This document shows, piece after piece, positions 1-8,579 of a stretch of DNA of 64,000 bases. Positions within the stretch are counted from its first letter, which is position 1; each line of letters begins with the position of its first letter. The position numbers and the translations under genes are program-made. Source of the DNA: Lactobacillus mulieris (GTDB lineage: Bacteria; Bacillota; Bacilli; Lactobacillales; Lactobacillaceae); NCBI RefSeq assembly GCF_007095465.1, contig NZ_SDGL01000001.1, positions 62,001-126,000 on the forward strand, read 5' to 3'. The notes under the pieces were generated by a model. The model saw only the letters and a list, made by a program, of their open reading frames with translations, did no database searches and had not been told where the DNA came from.

Positions 1-101
1 AAATGTGGCTTTATTCCGTTGATAGACATTGCTTTAACCTTTTCTTTAATTTCTTCAGATAAAGTATTGGCTAATGTCTTTCCATCTAGTATTTCTGCCA
101 T
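1..101 (-). CDS. folD: FolD, N-terminal fragment (cut by window edge)
   Basis: Translating the minus strand from the ATG at 101 gives about 33 residues beginning MAEILDGKTLANTLSEEI, the usual N-terminus of the bifunctional methylenetetrahydrofolate dehydrogenase/cyclohydrolase, which interconverts one-carbon tetrahydrofolate forms in the cytosol. A TAAGGAG ribosome binding site lies just upstream. It follows nusB on the same strand, the order known from Bacillus and other Firmicutes (asp23-nusB-folD). The rest of the gene lies outside the window, so catalytic residues cannot be checked. Confidence 0.85.
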   Translation of the reverse strand, partial: MAEILDGKTLANTLSEEIKEKVKAMSINGIKPH

Positions 102-147
102 CAACTATATCTCCTTAACAAAAAATGCCGGCAAAAGCCGGGATTAA

Positions 148-549
148 TTACTTGCTTGGCATAAAGTTTGCCAAAATTCCGTTGATAAATGATTTAGATT
201 TTGGATCATCAAATTCTTCACACAAAATTAAAGCTTCATTTACAGCTGCTGGAGCTGAAATTGCATCACTTTGACTAATTTCGAAGATTGCGACTTCAAT
301 AATTGCTACAGAAATTCGATTTACCCGCTCTAAACGCCAGCCTTTTCTAAGATACTTGCTAATGTCAGCTTCAATCTCAGATTTTTTAGCTAAAACACCT
401 GCAATAATTTCATGAGCGTAAGCTGGAATTACTTTTAAATCTAAACTTTTAGCAACCTTTGTTTCCACTTGTTCAATAGTCAAATCTGGTTCGCCATTAG
501 CGAGAAAAATTGCTTGCATTGCAATTCTACGACTATCGTGTTGTGACAT
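148..549 (-). CDS. nusB: Transcription antitermination factor NusB
   Basis: At 133 aa this is normal NusB length. NusB binds boxA RNA with NusE (S10) and keeps RNA polymerase elongating through rRNA operons. The C-terminal signature VNEALILCEEF...FINGILANF, roughly residues 103-129, matches the conserved VNEAVELAK...FINGVL block of the family, and the N-terminus SQHDSRRIAMQAIF matches the arginine-rich RNA-binding helix. The ATG overlaps the end of the upstream Asp23 gene, so the two are translationally coupled, and folD follows. Confidence 0.96.
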   Translation of the reverse strand: MSQHDSRRIAMQAIFLANGEPDLTIEQVETKVAKSLDLKVIPAYAHEIIAGVLAKKSEIEADISKYLRKGWRLERVNRISVAIIEVAIFEISQSDAISAPAAVNEALILCEEFDDPKSKSFINGILANFMPSK

Positions 550-995
550 TATTCCCCATCCTTTTCTGACTCAGGAAATAATTCCTTCTTGTCTTCTTCT
601 ACCTTAGTAACATGTGCTTTTTCATCTGGGAAAATAAGACCAACTACGTGTACATTAACTGTAGTCAAAGTTAAATCCGTCATTTGAGAAAGTTGCCCAG
701 CCAACTTTTCTTGGATTTTGGCAGCAACCTTAGGAACATTAACACCAGCATCAAAGTAAGCATATACATCAGCGATTATCTCATGATTTTGATCAACTGA
801 AACTGCTACACCTTTACCGCGATCTTGGCGTCCTAAGACCCAGTTCAACCCAGACTTTAGACTGCCACGCATCGCAGCAACACCATCAACTTTTTCGGCA
901 GCGATTGCTAAAATCACTTCCAAAACGCTTAAATCAATCTTGATTTCGTCACCAGTTTGATTACTGGTCAAAAGAATTGTTGAACTATCAGCCAT
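549..995 (-). CDS. Asp23/Gls24 family envelope stress protein
   Basis: The 148-aa product carries the Asp23 core (residues about 15-115): VLEVILAIAAEKVDGVAAMRG, GKGVAVSV, IIADVYAYFDAGVNVPKVAAKIQEKL and a final VNVHVVGLIF strand. Family members are small proteins linked to cell-envelope homeostasis and alkaline stress; their biochemical role is unsettled. The acidic tail (EEDKKELFPESEKDGE) is lineage-specific. It lies between efp and nusB, as YqhY does in Bacillus, and overlaps the nusB start by one base. Confidence 0.93.
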   Translation of the reverse strand: MADSSTILLTSNQTGDEIKIDLSVLEVILAIAAEKVDGVAAMRGSLKSGLNWVLGRQDRGKGVAVSVDQNHEIIADVYAYFDAGVNVPKVAAKIQEKLAGQLSQMTDLTLTTVNVHVVGLIFPDEKAHVTKVEEDKKELFPESEKDGE

Positions 996-1019
996 TTTTC
1001 TTACCTCGTAATATTAATA

Positions 1020-1589
1020 CTACTTATTAGCACGTGATACATAACTACCATCACTAGTATTGATAGTTAAGATGTCACCAGCATTAATGAAGAATGGAAC
1101 ATTAACTACCAAACCAGTTTCCATAGTTGCTGGCTTACCACCACCTGAAGAAGTATCTCCACGAATACCTGGTTCTGTTTCAGCAACTTCAAGATCTACT
1201 GTGTTAGGTAAGTCAATTCCTAAAGTTTCACTTTCGTGCATAATAACGTTAACTTCCATGTTTTCCTTTAAGAACTTAGATTCTCTTTCTACTTCGGAAT
1301 TAGGAATTTCAAGTTGTTCATATGTATTCATATCCATAAATACATAATTTGCACCGTCATTGTAAAGGTATTGCATTGGTTTAGTTTGAATATCCGCTGT
1401 ATTTACCTTTTCAGTTGAACGGAATGTATAATCCTGGACAGCACCTGTTCTCAAGCTCTTTAATTTTGAACGAACAAAAGCACTACCCTTTCCTGGTTTA
1501 ACGTGTTGGAATTCTACAATTCTCCATAAATCGTTATTGTGTTCAATTGTTAAACCATTCTTAAACTCATTAACTGAGATCATTGTCAT
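1020..1589 (-). CDS. efp: Translation elongation factor P
   Basis: EF-P rescues ribosomes stalled at polyproline. The 189-aa product has the three beta-barrel domains; the tip loop [11 protein letters not shown] contains the conserved lysine (Lys34 from this start, equal to Lys32 in Bacillus) that is post-translationally modified in many bacteria. The C-terminal signature [19 protein letters not shown] is intact. I place the start at the ATG at 1589 (MTMISVNEF) because a GAGGG ribosome binding site sits 7 nt upstream; a longer reading frame from a TTG at 1625 would add 12 residues not expected in the family. It lies downstream of pepP and upstream of asp23 in one transcription direction. Confidence 0.97.
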   Translation of the reverse strand: MTMISVNEFKNGLTIEHNNDLWRIVEFQHVKPGKGSAFVRSKLKSLRTGAVQDYTFRSTEKVNTADIQTKPMQYLYNDGANYVFMDMNTYEQLEIPNSEVERESKFLKENMEVNVIMHESETLGIDLPNTVDLEVAETEPGIRGDTSSGGGKPATMETGLVVNVPFFINAGDILTINTSDGSYVSRANK

Positions 1590-1657
1590 AAGTAATCCCT
1601 CATTTCTACTTAAATATCTTACCAATTATAGATAAAGATTTCCACACTCTTACTAAT

Positions 1658-2764
1658 TTATAAATGAATTAGTTCATCTTTTTGGAAAAATGACATAGTT
1701 ACTGGTGCTTGCTCATTGATTAAAATATCATCTTCAATTCTAACACCGCCCTTTTCAGGAAGATAAATTCCTGGTTCAACGGTAATAGCCATATTATTAA
1801 CTAGTTTTTGCTTTTTAAAAGGTAAAGCTGGCATACATAATTCATGAATTTCTAATCCAATACCGTGACCAATACCATGACCAAAATATTCTCCATACCC
1901 TTGTTCAACAATATAATTTCTTGCTGCCTTATCCACATCTGCACCGGTATTGCCGACTACTGCCGCTTCAATCCCACGTCTTTGAGCTTCATGAACGATT
2001 TGATAAATCTTTTCTAATTCAGTATCTACTTCGCCCACCGCAACAGTTCTTGTAATATCAGCAGTATAACCATTATAAAAACTACCAAAATCACAAACTA
2101 CTAACTCACCTTGCTTAATCACCTTATCACTAGCAACTCCATGAGCCCAACTAGAACGCACACCTGAAGCAATAATTGTCTCAAATGATGGCCCATCACC
2201 ACCGTTGAGCTTAAACAAATAATCTAGCTTGGCAGCAATTTCTCTTTCAACTGCTCCTGGTATAATCATTGGTAAAATTTGCTTAAAACTTTCGATGGAA
2301 ATAGAAATTGCTTTCTGTAAGGCTTTAACTTCAAGTTCATCTTTAACATTTCGAACTTGTTCAATTAGTTCTTCCACTAAAATAAACTGACAATTAGGAT
2401 TAGCTTCCTTGAGATTTGAAAATTCAGAAGCAGAAACGAATTCTCCTTCCAGAATTAGTCTTTTAACTGCAAGTTTTTTCAAAATTCGACTGATTTCATT
2501 CACGTCACCAGTTTGCTTCATAATTGCTGTTAGTTCACCACTAGCCTGAGCTTGGATTTGACCAGAAAATCTAGAATCGGATAATAAATATCGATCACCC
2601 TTATTAGTCAAAATTAATTGAGCTTCTTCACCAGTAAAATTTGTTAAATAGCGATAATTAGCTTGATTAAAAATCAAAAAAGCATCTGCATTATATTGTT
2701 TCATTAATTCAAGCACTTTTTTTATCCGTGCCTGTGTTAAGGTCAAAAGTAAAGAGTCAGTCAT
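1658..2764 (-). CDS. pepP: Xaa-Pro dipeptidase / aminopeptidase P family (M24)
   Basis: The cytosolic metallopeptidase removes N-terminal residues preceding proline. The 368-aa product has a creatinase-like N-terminal domain and a pita-bread catalytic domain with all metal ligands visible: the two aspartates in DFGSFYNGYTADITRTV, the histidine in GHGIGHGIGLEIHE, and the glutamates in VEPGIYLP and GGVRIEDDIL. The ATG at 2764 is preceded at 8 nt by GAGGT; the upstream TTG at 2779 overlaps that site and is rejected. Aminopeptidase P next to efp is a widespread Firmicute arrangement. Prolidase (PepQ) activity cannot be excluded from sequence alone. Confidence 0.92.
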   Translation of the reverse strand: MTDSLLLTLTQARIKKVLELMKQYNADAFLIFNQANYRYLTNFTGEEAQLILTNKGDRYLLSDSRFSGQIQAQASGELTAIMKQTGDVNEISRILKKLAVKRLILEGEFVSASEFSNLKEANPNCQFILVEELIEQVRNVKDELEVKALQKAISISIESFKQILPMIIPGAVEREIAAKLDYLFKLNGGDGPSFETIIASGVRSSWAHGVASDKVIKQGELVVCDFGSFYNGYTADITRTVAVGEVDTELEKIYQIVHEAQRRGIEAAVVGNTGADVDKAARNYIVEQGYGEYFGHGIGHGIGLEIHELCMPALPFKKQKLVNNMAITVEPGIYLPEKGGVRIEDDILINEQAPVTMSFFQKDELIHL

Positions 2765-2782
2765 AAGCTTGTACCTCAAATA

Positions 2783-2818
2783 TTAAAAAAGACCGAAGAC
2801 ATTATGCCTTCAGTCTGC
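2783..2818 (-). terminator. Rho-independent terminator after rpmA
   Basis: On the minus strand GACTGAAG and CTTCGGTC pair over 8 bp (one U-G), followed by TTTTTT. It ends the rplU-rpmA transcript and separates it from pepP-efp. Confidence 0.85.
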
Positions 2819-2829
2819 AAAAAATAGTC

Positions 2830-3129
2830 TTATTTTGCTTCTTCAACTGGGTAAACAGAAACTTGCTTTCTAGTTTTACCAAGACGTTCAAACTTAACAA
2901 CACCATTTACCAAAGCAAATAAAGTGTCATCACCACCGATACCAACGTTCTTACCTGGGTGGATCTTAGTACCACGTTGACGGTAGATAATTGAACCAGC
3001 GTTTACTGCTTGACCGTCAGCACGCTTTGCGCCAAGACGACGACCAGCTGAGTTACGACCATTGGCAGTTGAACCACCACCCTTGTGGTGGGCAAATAAG
3101 TTCATAGTTGAAAAGTTATTCATCATCAT
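2830..3129 (-). CDS. rpmA: 50S ribosomal protein L27 with N-terminal extension
   Basis: This 99-aa L27 carries the core [27 protein letters not shown] and the C-terminal [11 protein letters not shown]...[11 protein letters not shown]27 sits at the peptidyl-transferase centre. As in other Firmicutes there is an N-terminal extension, here [12 protein letters not shown] before AHHKGG, where the protease Prp cuts between F and A. The usual cleavage context is LQFF-A, so NLF-A is a variant. The start is the first ATG at 3129, 9 nt after AGAGGTG; an upstream GTG at 3141 overlaps that site. The gene begins 18 bases after rplU ends, and the prp gene that normally lies between them is absent. Confidence 0.96.
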   Translation of the reverse strand: MMMNNFSTMNLFAHHKGGGSTANGRNSAGRRLGAKRADGQAVNAGSIIYRQRGTKIHPGKNVGIGGDDTLFALVNGVVKFERLGKTRKQVSVYPVEEAK

Positions 3130-3147
3130 AATATTATTCACCTCTTA

Positions 3148-3459
3148 TTAAGCTTCAATGCTTTCGATAGTTACCTTAGTGTAAGGTTGACGGTGACCAT
3201 ATTTACTGTGTGAGTGCTTCTTAGGCTTGTACTTGAAAGTTACAACCTTCTTTTCCTTACCTTGCTTTTCAACAGTAGCCACAACTTTTGCACCTTCAAC
3301 TAATGGAGTACCAACTTTAACGTCTTTACCATCAGAAACAAGAATTACTTGATCAAAAGTTACCTTTTCGCCAGCTTCAACATCAAGCTTTTCTACGAAA
3401 ACACTGTCGCCCTTAGCAACCTTGTATTGCTTACCACCGGTCTTAATTACTGCGTACAT
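3148..3459 (-). CDS. rplU: 50S ribosomal protein L21
   Basis: The 103-aa product begins [20 protein letters not shown] and ends with [18 protein letters not shown], both diagnostic of L21, a primary 23S rRNA binding protein. The start at 3459 is fixed by GGAGGTGTACAA immediately upstream; the frame remains open 5' of it but that stretch belongs to the L21 leader RNA. It is the first gene of the rplU-rpmA unit, with its own promoter at 3575-3603. Confidence 0.97.
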   Translation of the reverse strand: MYAVIKTGGKQYKVAKGDSVFVEKLDVEAGEKVTFDQVILVSDGKDVKVGTPLVEGAKVVATVEKQGKEKKVVTFKYKPKKHSHSKYGHRQPYTKVTIESIEA

Positions 3460-3463
3460 TTGT

Positions 3464-3567
3464 ACACCTCCATAAAAAATACTTAGACTCGCCAAGCCAG
3501 GTGCCTTCACATGAAAGACTTGTGACCTAGCATGTGCGGTTGCAGATGTGAGGTTTCACAAATACAA
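3464..3567 (-). ncRNA. Ribosomal protein L21 leader RNA
   Basis: About 105 nt of untranslated RNA precede rplU. The minus-strand transcript contains complementary blocks typical of a structured leader: CACATG with CATGTG, AGGT with ACCT, and a small GUGA...UCAC hairpin at its 5' end. Position and size fit the Firmicute L21 leader family (Rfam L21_leader), thought to mediate autogenous control. The family assignment rests on position and visible pairing; a covariance search was not run. Confidence 0.6.
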
Positions 3568-3574
3568 CTACTTT

Positions 3575-3603
3575 AGTTTACTACCCTATCACTTGTTTTA
3601 CAA
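3575..3603 (-). promoter_or_regulatory. Promoter of rplU-rpmA
   Basis: On the minus strand, TTGTAA (-35) and TAAACT (-10) are 17 bp apart, placing transcription start near 3568, just before the structured L21 leader. Confidence 0.6.
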
Positions 3604-3637
3604 GGAGAAACTATGTTATTTAACTAACAAAATCATT

Positions 3638-4213
3638 TTATACTGCGCTACCCAAAGTAAAGGTAATAACGCCTGTTAAAACACCAGTAAAAATATTTCT
3701 AAAAATTGCCTTTTTAACAGATGCTTCACTATTAAGTGTACTAATAAATGCATTAAGTGCTAAGGATACTACCATTGCGCAAAGAGTTATTGGGATTCGC
3801 AAATTCATTGGAGATAAAGTCATTGCACACAAGGGAATAATAGCACCTGCAATAAAAGAACAAAAGGAACTTAAAGCAGCACTGATAGGTGTTAAGCCAT
3901 CAGTTTTTTCGAGTTTCAAATCTTCATCAACAGTCTGATTTTCTAACTTTTTCATCAAAATATCCCTTTGTGTAGATACAGACATCCATTCTCCACCTGC
4001 CATTGAACAAGCACCTGCTAGCATTCCTGAAAGGCCTGCTATTAATAAGGTCTTACTATCCAAATTTGCGCCACTAGCACCTAAAACAATTCCAGAAACA
4101 GAAATAATACCATCATTAGCACCTAATATACCTGCCCTGATAATGTTCAATTTATCCCAAAAACATTGTGATTTTATTTTTATAAAGCGACTAAATGTGA
4201 AAGTTCTTTTCAA
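3638..4213 (-). CDS. VIT/CCC1-family membrane transporter, shortened form
   Basis: The family exports iron or manganese from the cytosol (vacuolar iron transporter type). The N-terminal signature is clear: AGILGANDGIISVSGIVLGASGA, followed by GLSGMLAGACSMAGGEWMSVSTQRD. The C-terminal half has three hydrophobic segments ending VKKAIFRNIFTGVLTGVITFTLG. At 191 aa it is about 35-40 residues shorter than typical bacterial members (around 225 aa). The missing part is the cytosolic helical region between the second and third membrane segments that carries metal-binding glutamates; here only about 25 residues bridge the two. The start is TTG at 4213, 8 nt after AGGAG. It may be a reduced functional version or a decaying gene. 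Confidence 0.8.
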   Translation of the reverse strand: MKRTFTFSRFIKIKSQCFWDKLNIIRAGILGANDGIISVSGIVLGASGANLDSKTLLIAGLSGMLAGACSMAGGEWMSVSTQRDILMKKLENQTVDEDLKLEKTDGLTPISAALSSFCSFIAGAIIPLCAMTLSPMNLRIPITLCAMVVSLALNAFISTLNSEASVKKAIFRNIFTGVLTGVITFTLGSAV

Positions 4214-4312
4214 AGTTTATTCTCCTAAATTGGTCTACCAATCAAATAAATACTTAAACAAGCTTTTTTAATTTGTTTTTTCTGTGCTTTTTCTGTGGAA
4301 ACGGCTTTTTTT

Positions 4313-5716
4313 TTACCCAATACCGCCAGACATGTTGAGCTGTATGAGTCTGTTAAGTTCTACTGCATATTCCATCGGCAGCTCCTTGGTAAATGGCTCA
4401 ACAAAGCCCATGACAATCATTTCAGTAGCTTTTTCTTCACTAATACCACGACTCATCAAATAATAAAGCTGCTCTTCAGAAATCTTCGAAACTTTTGCTT
4501 CATGTTCCATTGACACATTTGAATTTAATACTTCATTGAATGGAATAGTATCACTTGATGACTTATCATCCATAATGATTGTGTCACATTCAACATGGGC
4601 AAATGAGCCATCACAATGTTCATTAAAGCGGATATGACCTCGGTAGTCTGCTATACCACCATCTTTACATAGTGACTTAGAAACGGTACTTGAATAAGTA
4701 TTTTTCGCATTATGCACCATGGTTGCACCAGTATCAGAATCAATGCCCTTACCAGCAAAAGCAATTGATAACATGTTCCCATGAGCGCCTTGACCATTGA
4801 GATAAATACTTGGATATTTCATGGTTACTTTTGAACCTAGATTACCATCAACCCATTCCATAGTTGCATTTTCAAGTGCCTGTGCCCTTTTGGTTTCCAA
4901 ACTATAAACATTGTTAGACCAGTTCTGAATTGTAGTATACCGACAATATGCGTCTTTCAACACATTAACTTCAACAACCGCAGCATGGAGTGAATCAGCT
5001 GAATAATTAGGAGCAGTACAGCCTTCTACATAGTTAACGTGAGCCCCTTCATCAACAATAATCAATGTTCTTTCAAATTGACCAGAATTACCAGCATTAA
5101 TTCTAAAATAACTCTGAATTGGAGTTGGACAACTAACACCCTTAGGTACATAAATAAAAGTGCCACCAGACCAAACTGCCGTATTTAAGGCAGCTAGCTT
5201 ATTATCACTTGCTGGCACAAGCTTACCAAAATATTTCTTAACCAAATCAGGATGCTTTTGAACAGCAGTATCTGTGTCCATAAAGATAATCCCCATATCT
5301 TCAAATTGCTTACGCATATTATGGTAAACAACTTCTGATTCATATTGGGCACTAGAGCCTGCTAAGTATTTCCGCTCTGCTTGTGGCACTCCTAACTTAT
5401 CAAAAGTTTTCTTAATATCTTCTGGTACATCTTCCCATTTGCGAGCCACAAAATCACTATCACGTCTGAAATAATTAATGTGTTCATAATCAAGCTTGGT
5501 TAAGTCTGGTCCAAAATTAGGTAAGGATAACTTTCGATATGTTTTATAGGCAGCTAGACGAATGTCTAACATCCATTTAGGTTCATTTTTAGCTGCTGAA
5601 ATTTTTCTAACAACCTCTTCACTTAACCCTTCACCAGTTGTATAAATTGGTTCAATATCATCTTTAAATCCATATTGATATTGCCCACCTAGATTTTTTA
5701 TTGCTTCATCAGTCAT
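4313..5716 (-). CDS. sufB: Fe-S cluster assembly scaffold SufB
   Basis: SufB is the scaffold on which Fe-S clusters are built in the SufBC2D complex. The 467-aa product matches Bacillus-type SufB throughout, including [11 protein letters not shown], the [24 protein letters not shown] block whose cysteine (the one in VECD) is the proposed cluster/persulfide acceptor, and the C-terminal [15 protein letters not shown]...[21 protein letters not shown]. It is the last gene of sufCDSUB; its ATG overlaps the sufU stop codon by one base (TAATG), so the two are coupled. Confidence 0.97.
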   Translation of the reverse strand: MTDEAIKNLGGQYQYGFKDDIEPIYTTGEGLSEEVVRKISAAKNEPKWMLDIRLAAYKTYRKLSLPNFGPDLTKLDYEHINYFRRDSDFVARKWEDVPEDIKKTFDKLGVPQAERKYLAGSSAQYESEVVYHNMRKQFEDMGIIFMDTDTAVQKHPDLVKKYFGKLVPASDNKLAALNTAVWSGGTFIYVPKGVSCPTPIQSYFRINAGNSGQFERTLIIVDEGAHVNYVEGCTAPNYSADSLHAAVVEVNVLKDAYCRYTTIQNWSNNVYSLETKRAQALENATMEWVDGNLGSKVTMKYPSIYLNGQGAHGNMLSIAFAGKGIDSDTGATMVHNAKNTYSSTVSKSLCKDGGIADYRGHIRFNEHCDGSFAHVECDTIIMDDKSSSDTIPFNEVLNSNVSMEHEAKVSKISEEQLYYLMSRGISEEKATEMIVMGFVEPFTKELPMEYAVELNRLIQLNMSGGIG

Positions 5717-6159
5717 TATTTTTGTCCTTCATAATTTTCAATTAGTTGATAAATTGCCTTCCACGCTAAGGTGGCACATTTTATTCGTGCTGGAAATTCT
5801 TTTACTCCTTCAAGCATAATACAATCACCAAGTCGATCTTTTTCAGCTTGATTCAGTTTATCCGTAATCAAATTAGAAAAGAGCATAACTTCATCTTTTA
5901 TCTCAGATATTTCTTGCCCTAAAACCTGATCTGTCATTAAACTTGCGCTTGCTTGACTGATAGTACAACCATAGCCAGAAAAAGCCATATCAACTAGCTT
6001 ATTATTTTCAAAATAACCATCTAAAACTAAAACATCCCCACAAGAAGGATTATGAAGCTCAACTGTTGCATTTTTCTTCTTTAGTTGACCATGATGTCTT
6101 GGAGCTTGAGCCGCTTCAACAATGCTTTCACGATATAAATCAGTCAAATTAAAGCTCAT
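5716..6159 (-). CDS. sufU: Sulfur-transfer / zinc-dependent protein SufU
   Basis: SufU accepts sulfur from SufS and passes it to the SufB scaffold in Gram-positive bacteria. This 147-aa IscU-like protein has the zinc ligands of the family: Cys and Asp in NPSCGDVL, Cys in [13 protein letters not shown], and Cys in RIKCATLAW. The insertion between the second and third ligand blocks ([16 protein letters not shown]...) is typical of SufU and distinguishes it from IscU. It overlaps sufS by 4 bases and sufB by one. Confidence 0.96.
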   Translation of the reverse strand: MSFNLTDLYRESIVEAAQAPRHHGQLKKKNATVELHNPSCGDVLVLDGYFENNKLVDMAFSGYGCTISQASASLMTDQVLGQEISEIKDEVMLFSNLITDKLNQAEKDRLGDCIMLEGVKEFPARIKCATLAWKAIYQLIENYEGQK

Positions 6160-7349
6160 TTTCCAAAAAACTCCTTTATCTTATTTAAAGATTTTACTAA
6201 GGCATCTATATCTGAAAAATCATTATAGATATAAAAACTTGCTCGTAAGCAAGCCGGAATTTTCAAATAATTCATCAATGGCTCAGCGCAGTGATGTCCA
6301 GCTCGCAAACATAACTTATCTGCATCCAAGAAGCTGACTACATCATGGGGATGAATACCATCTAAATTAAAAGAAATTATTCCATTATTAGCCTCACCAT
6401 AAATGCTAACACCACCAATTTCTTCCAACCGACTTCTAGCGTATTTACATAGTTCATAATCTATCGCCTTAACATTGGAAATTCCAACTTGCTTTAGATA
6501 ATTAATTGCAGTATCAAGTCCAATTGCACCTGCAACATTTTGAGTTCCCGCTTCAAACTTAAGAGGAGATGACTTAAAACTAACAGATTGTTGGCTAACC
6601 TCGCTAATCATTTCCCCGCCATACTCAACAGGTGTCATTTGATTAAGCAAATTCTTTTTTCCAAATAACACGCCAATTCCCATTGGACCAAGCATTTTAT
6701 GACCAGAAAAGGCATAAAAATCACAATCAAATTTTTGAACATCAATCTCTATATGTGCAGCAGCTTGTGCTCCATCAACGACTAAATATGCACCAAAACT
6801 ATGAGCCAATTTGGCAATTTTACTTAGATCAAGAATATTACCTAAAACATTTGACATATGATGTAAAGCTACAATCTTAGTTTTAGAGTTTAACTTTGCT
6901 TCATAGTCATCATAATCAAATTCAAGATTGGGCGTTAAATATACATAAACCAACTTAGCTCCAGTTTTTTTAGCAATAATCTGCCAAGGAACTAAATTCG
7001 AATGATGTTCTTCAATTGAAATTAGAATTTCATCCCCAGGCTTGAGAATTGACTGGGCGAATCCATTAGCCACCCAATTAAGTCCTTGTGTTGTCCCTTT
7101 GGTAAAAATCACTTCATCTTGATCAGCGTTAATAAAATCAGCAACGTGTTTTCTGGCCTGTTCATATTTAGCTGTAGTAGCTTCACCTAAACCGTATAGC
7201 GCCCGATGAACATTGGCATTTTGACTTTGATAATACTTGCTTAACCTATCAATTACGCATTGTGGCTTTTGACTAGTAGCAGCACTATCTAAATAAATCA
7301 AATCCGAATTTTTAAGCAATGGAAAATCTGCTTTATAGTTATTTTTCAC
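6156..7349 (-). CDS. sufS: Cysteine desulfurase SufS
   Basis: This PLP enzyme removes sulfur from cysteine for Fe-S assembly. The product (397 aa from this start) has LIYLDSAATSQKP at the N-terminus, the PLP lysine in FYAFSGHKMLGPMGIG, and the persulfide cysteine in CLRAGHHCAEPL near the C-terminus, the short-loop arrangement of type II desulfurases. I choose the GTG at 7349, which has a weak GAGAGAAAG site upstream and overlaps the sufD stop by 11 nt; the in-frame TTG at 7364 has no ribosome binding site. It transfers sulfur to the SufU encoded next. Confidence 0.95.
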   Translation of the reverse strand: MKNNYKADFPLLKNSDLIYLDSAATSQKPQCVIDRLSKYYQSQNANVHRALYGLGEATTAKYEQARKHVADFINADQDEVIFTKGTTQGLNWVANGFAQSILKPGDEILISIEEHHSNLVPWQIIAKKTGAKLVYVYLTPNLEFDYDDYEAKLNSKTKIVALHHMSNVLGNILDLSKIAKLAHSFGAYLVVDGAQAAAHIEIDVQKFDCDFYAFSGHKMLGPMGIGVLFGKKNLLNQMTPVEYGGEMISEVSQQSVSFKSSPLKFEAGTQNVAGAIGLDTAINYLKQVGISNVKAIDYELCKYARSRLEEIGGVSIYGEANNGIISFNLDGIHPHDVVSFLDADKLCLRAGHHCAEPLMNYLKIPACLRASFYIYNDFSDIDALVKSLNKIKEFFGK

Positions 7350-8568
7350 TAATCTTTCTCTCAATTAAATCACTAAATACTTGCTTTAAATCAGCAGTTG
7401 GAATTTCTTCAAGAACAGGAGATAAAAAGCCACGAATTACAACCCTCTCAGCCATCTTCTTATCAAGTCCACGACTCATTAAGTAGTAAAGCTGCTCTGG
7501 ATTTACCCGACCGATGCTAGCTGCGTGACCAGCCATAACGTCATTATCATCAATGAGCAAAATTGGATTAGCATCTCCACGTGCTCCCTGACTAAGCATC
7601 AATATTCGACTTTCTTGTTCAGCATCACTGCCTTTTGAACCTTTCATAATATGACCAACAGCATTAAAAATCAAAGTTGATTTATCCAAACTGACGCCAT
7701 GTTGCAAAATATGGCCAATAGTATTGTTACCATAGTTGGTCACACGAGTATTAATCCCCTGAACCTGATTATTAGTAGAAATCCCTACTGCCTTTAATTC
7801 AGCATGACTTCCATCACCAACCAAGTCACTATTAAAATCACCCAAAGTTAAGCCATCGTTCATTAAAGCCATAGCCCAATCAACCTTAGCATCTTTTTCT
7901 AAATAGCCACGCCGATTCAAGTAAGAAGTTACATTTTCAGCTAAATTATCAATACTAGTATAGTGAACATGACTATTTTTCTTGGCAATCACTTCACAAA
8001 CAAAGTTAACCTTGCTTGCTTCATTGCCTTGACTAGTAAGCTTTTCAATATATGAGAAATTACTTCCCTCATCAACTATTAATAAGACATGATGAACATA
8101 TTCAGAGCCTAAAGCTGCTTTTTGTAAATATTCACAGGTTAGAGGCGTTTCAACATGAACATTTTTAGGGACATAAATAAATAAACCACTTTGTAAATAT
8201 GCTACATGTTCAGCTAAAAATTCATCATCACTAGCCTTTAATCCCTTAGTCATAAAATATTTCTTTATTAATTTAGGATAATTTTGTAAAGCATCATGAA
8301 AATCAGCCACAATTACCCCTTTTTTACGATATTCATCGGGGATATTAATTTGAGCTAAATTCTCTCCTGCTTGAACAACATTAGCTTTAGAAGCAAAAGA
8401 TTCAGTTGGAATAAAATTACCAGTTAAATGCAAATCCCAATGCTTATATTTCAATTTTTTAAAATCAGGATAAGGGGTTTTACCAATAAGTTGACTCGCA
8501 TTTTCACGAATTTCTGAAAACCAAGTGGGCTCTAAGCGCTTTTTGGCTAAAGTTTCTACATTTTCCAT
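7339..8568 (-). CDS. sufD: Fe-S assembly protein SufD
   Basis: SufD forms the SufBC2D scaffold with SufB and the ATPase SufC. The 409-aa protein has the beta-helix core shared with SufB (GLFIYVPKNVHVETPL, HHVLLIVDEGSNFSYIEKL) and the C-terminal SufB/D signature [30 protein letters not shown]. It lacks the VECD cysteine block of SufB, which separates the two paralogues. A strong AGGAGG site precedes the ATG at 8568. It follows sufC after 11 bases and overlaps sufS. Confidence 0.95.
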   Translation of the reverse strand: MENVETLAKKRLEPTWFSEIRENASQLIGKTPYPDFKKLKYKHWDLHLTGNFIPTESFASKANVVQAGENLAQINIPDEYRKKGVIVADFHDALQNYPKLIKKYFMTKGLKASDDEFLAEHVAYLQSGLFIYVPKNVHVETPLTCEYLQKAALGSEYVHHVLLIVDEGSNFSYIEKLTSQGNEASKVNFVCEVIAKKNSHVHYTSIDNLAENVTSYLNRRGYLEKDAKVDWAMALMNDGLTLGDFNSDLVGDGSHAELKAVGISTNNQVQGINTRVTNYGNNTIGHILQHGVSLDKSTLIFNAVGHIMKGSKGSDAEQESRILMLSQGARGDANPILLIDDNDVMAGHAASIGRVNPEQLYYLMSRGLDKKMAERVVIRGFLSPVLEEIPTADLKQVFSDLIERKISEK

Positions 8569-8579
8569 TCTTCAGCCTC

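Noticed and set aside
1060..1347. 95-aa plus-strand frame inside efp
   Set aside because: Fully overlaps efp in antisense, no ribosome binding site, and the product has no recognisable pattern; it is a shadow frame.
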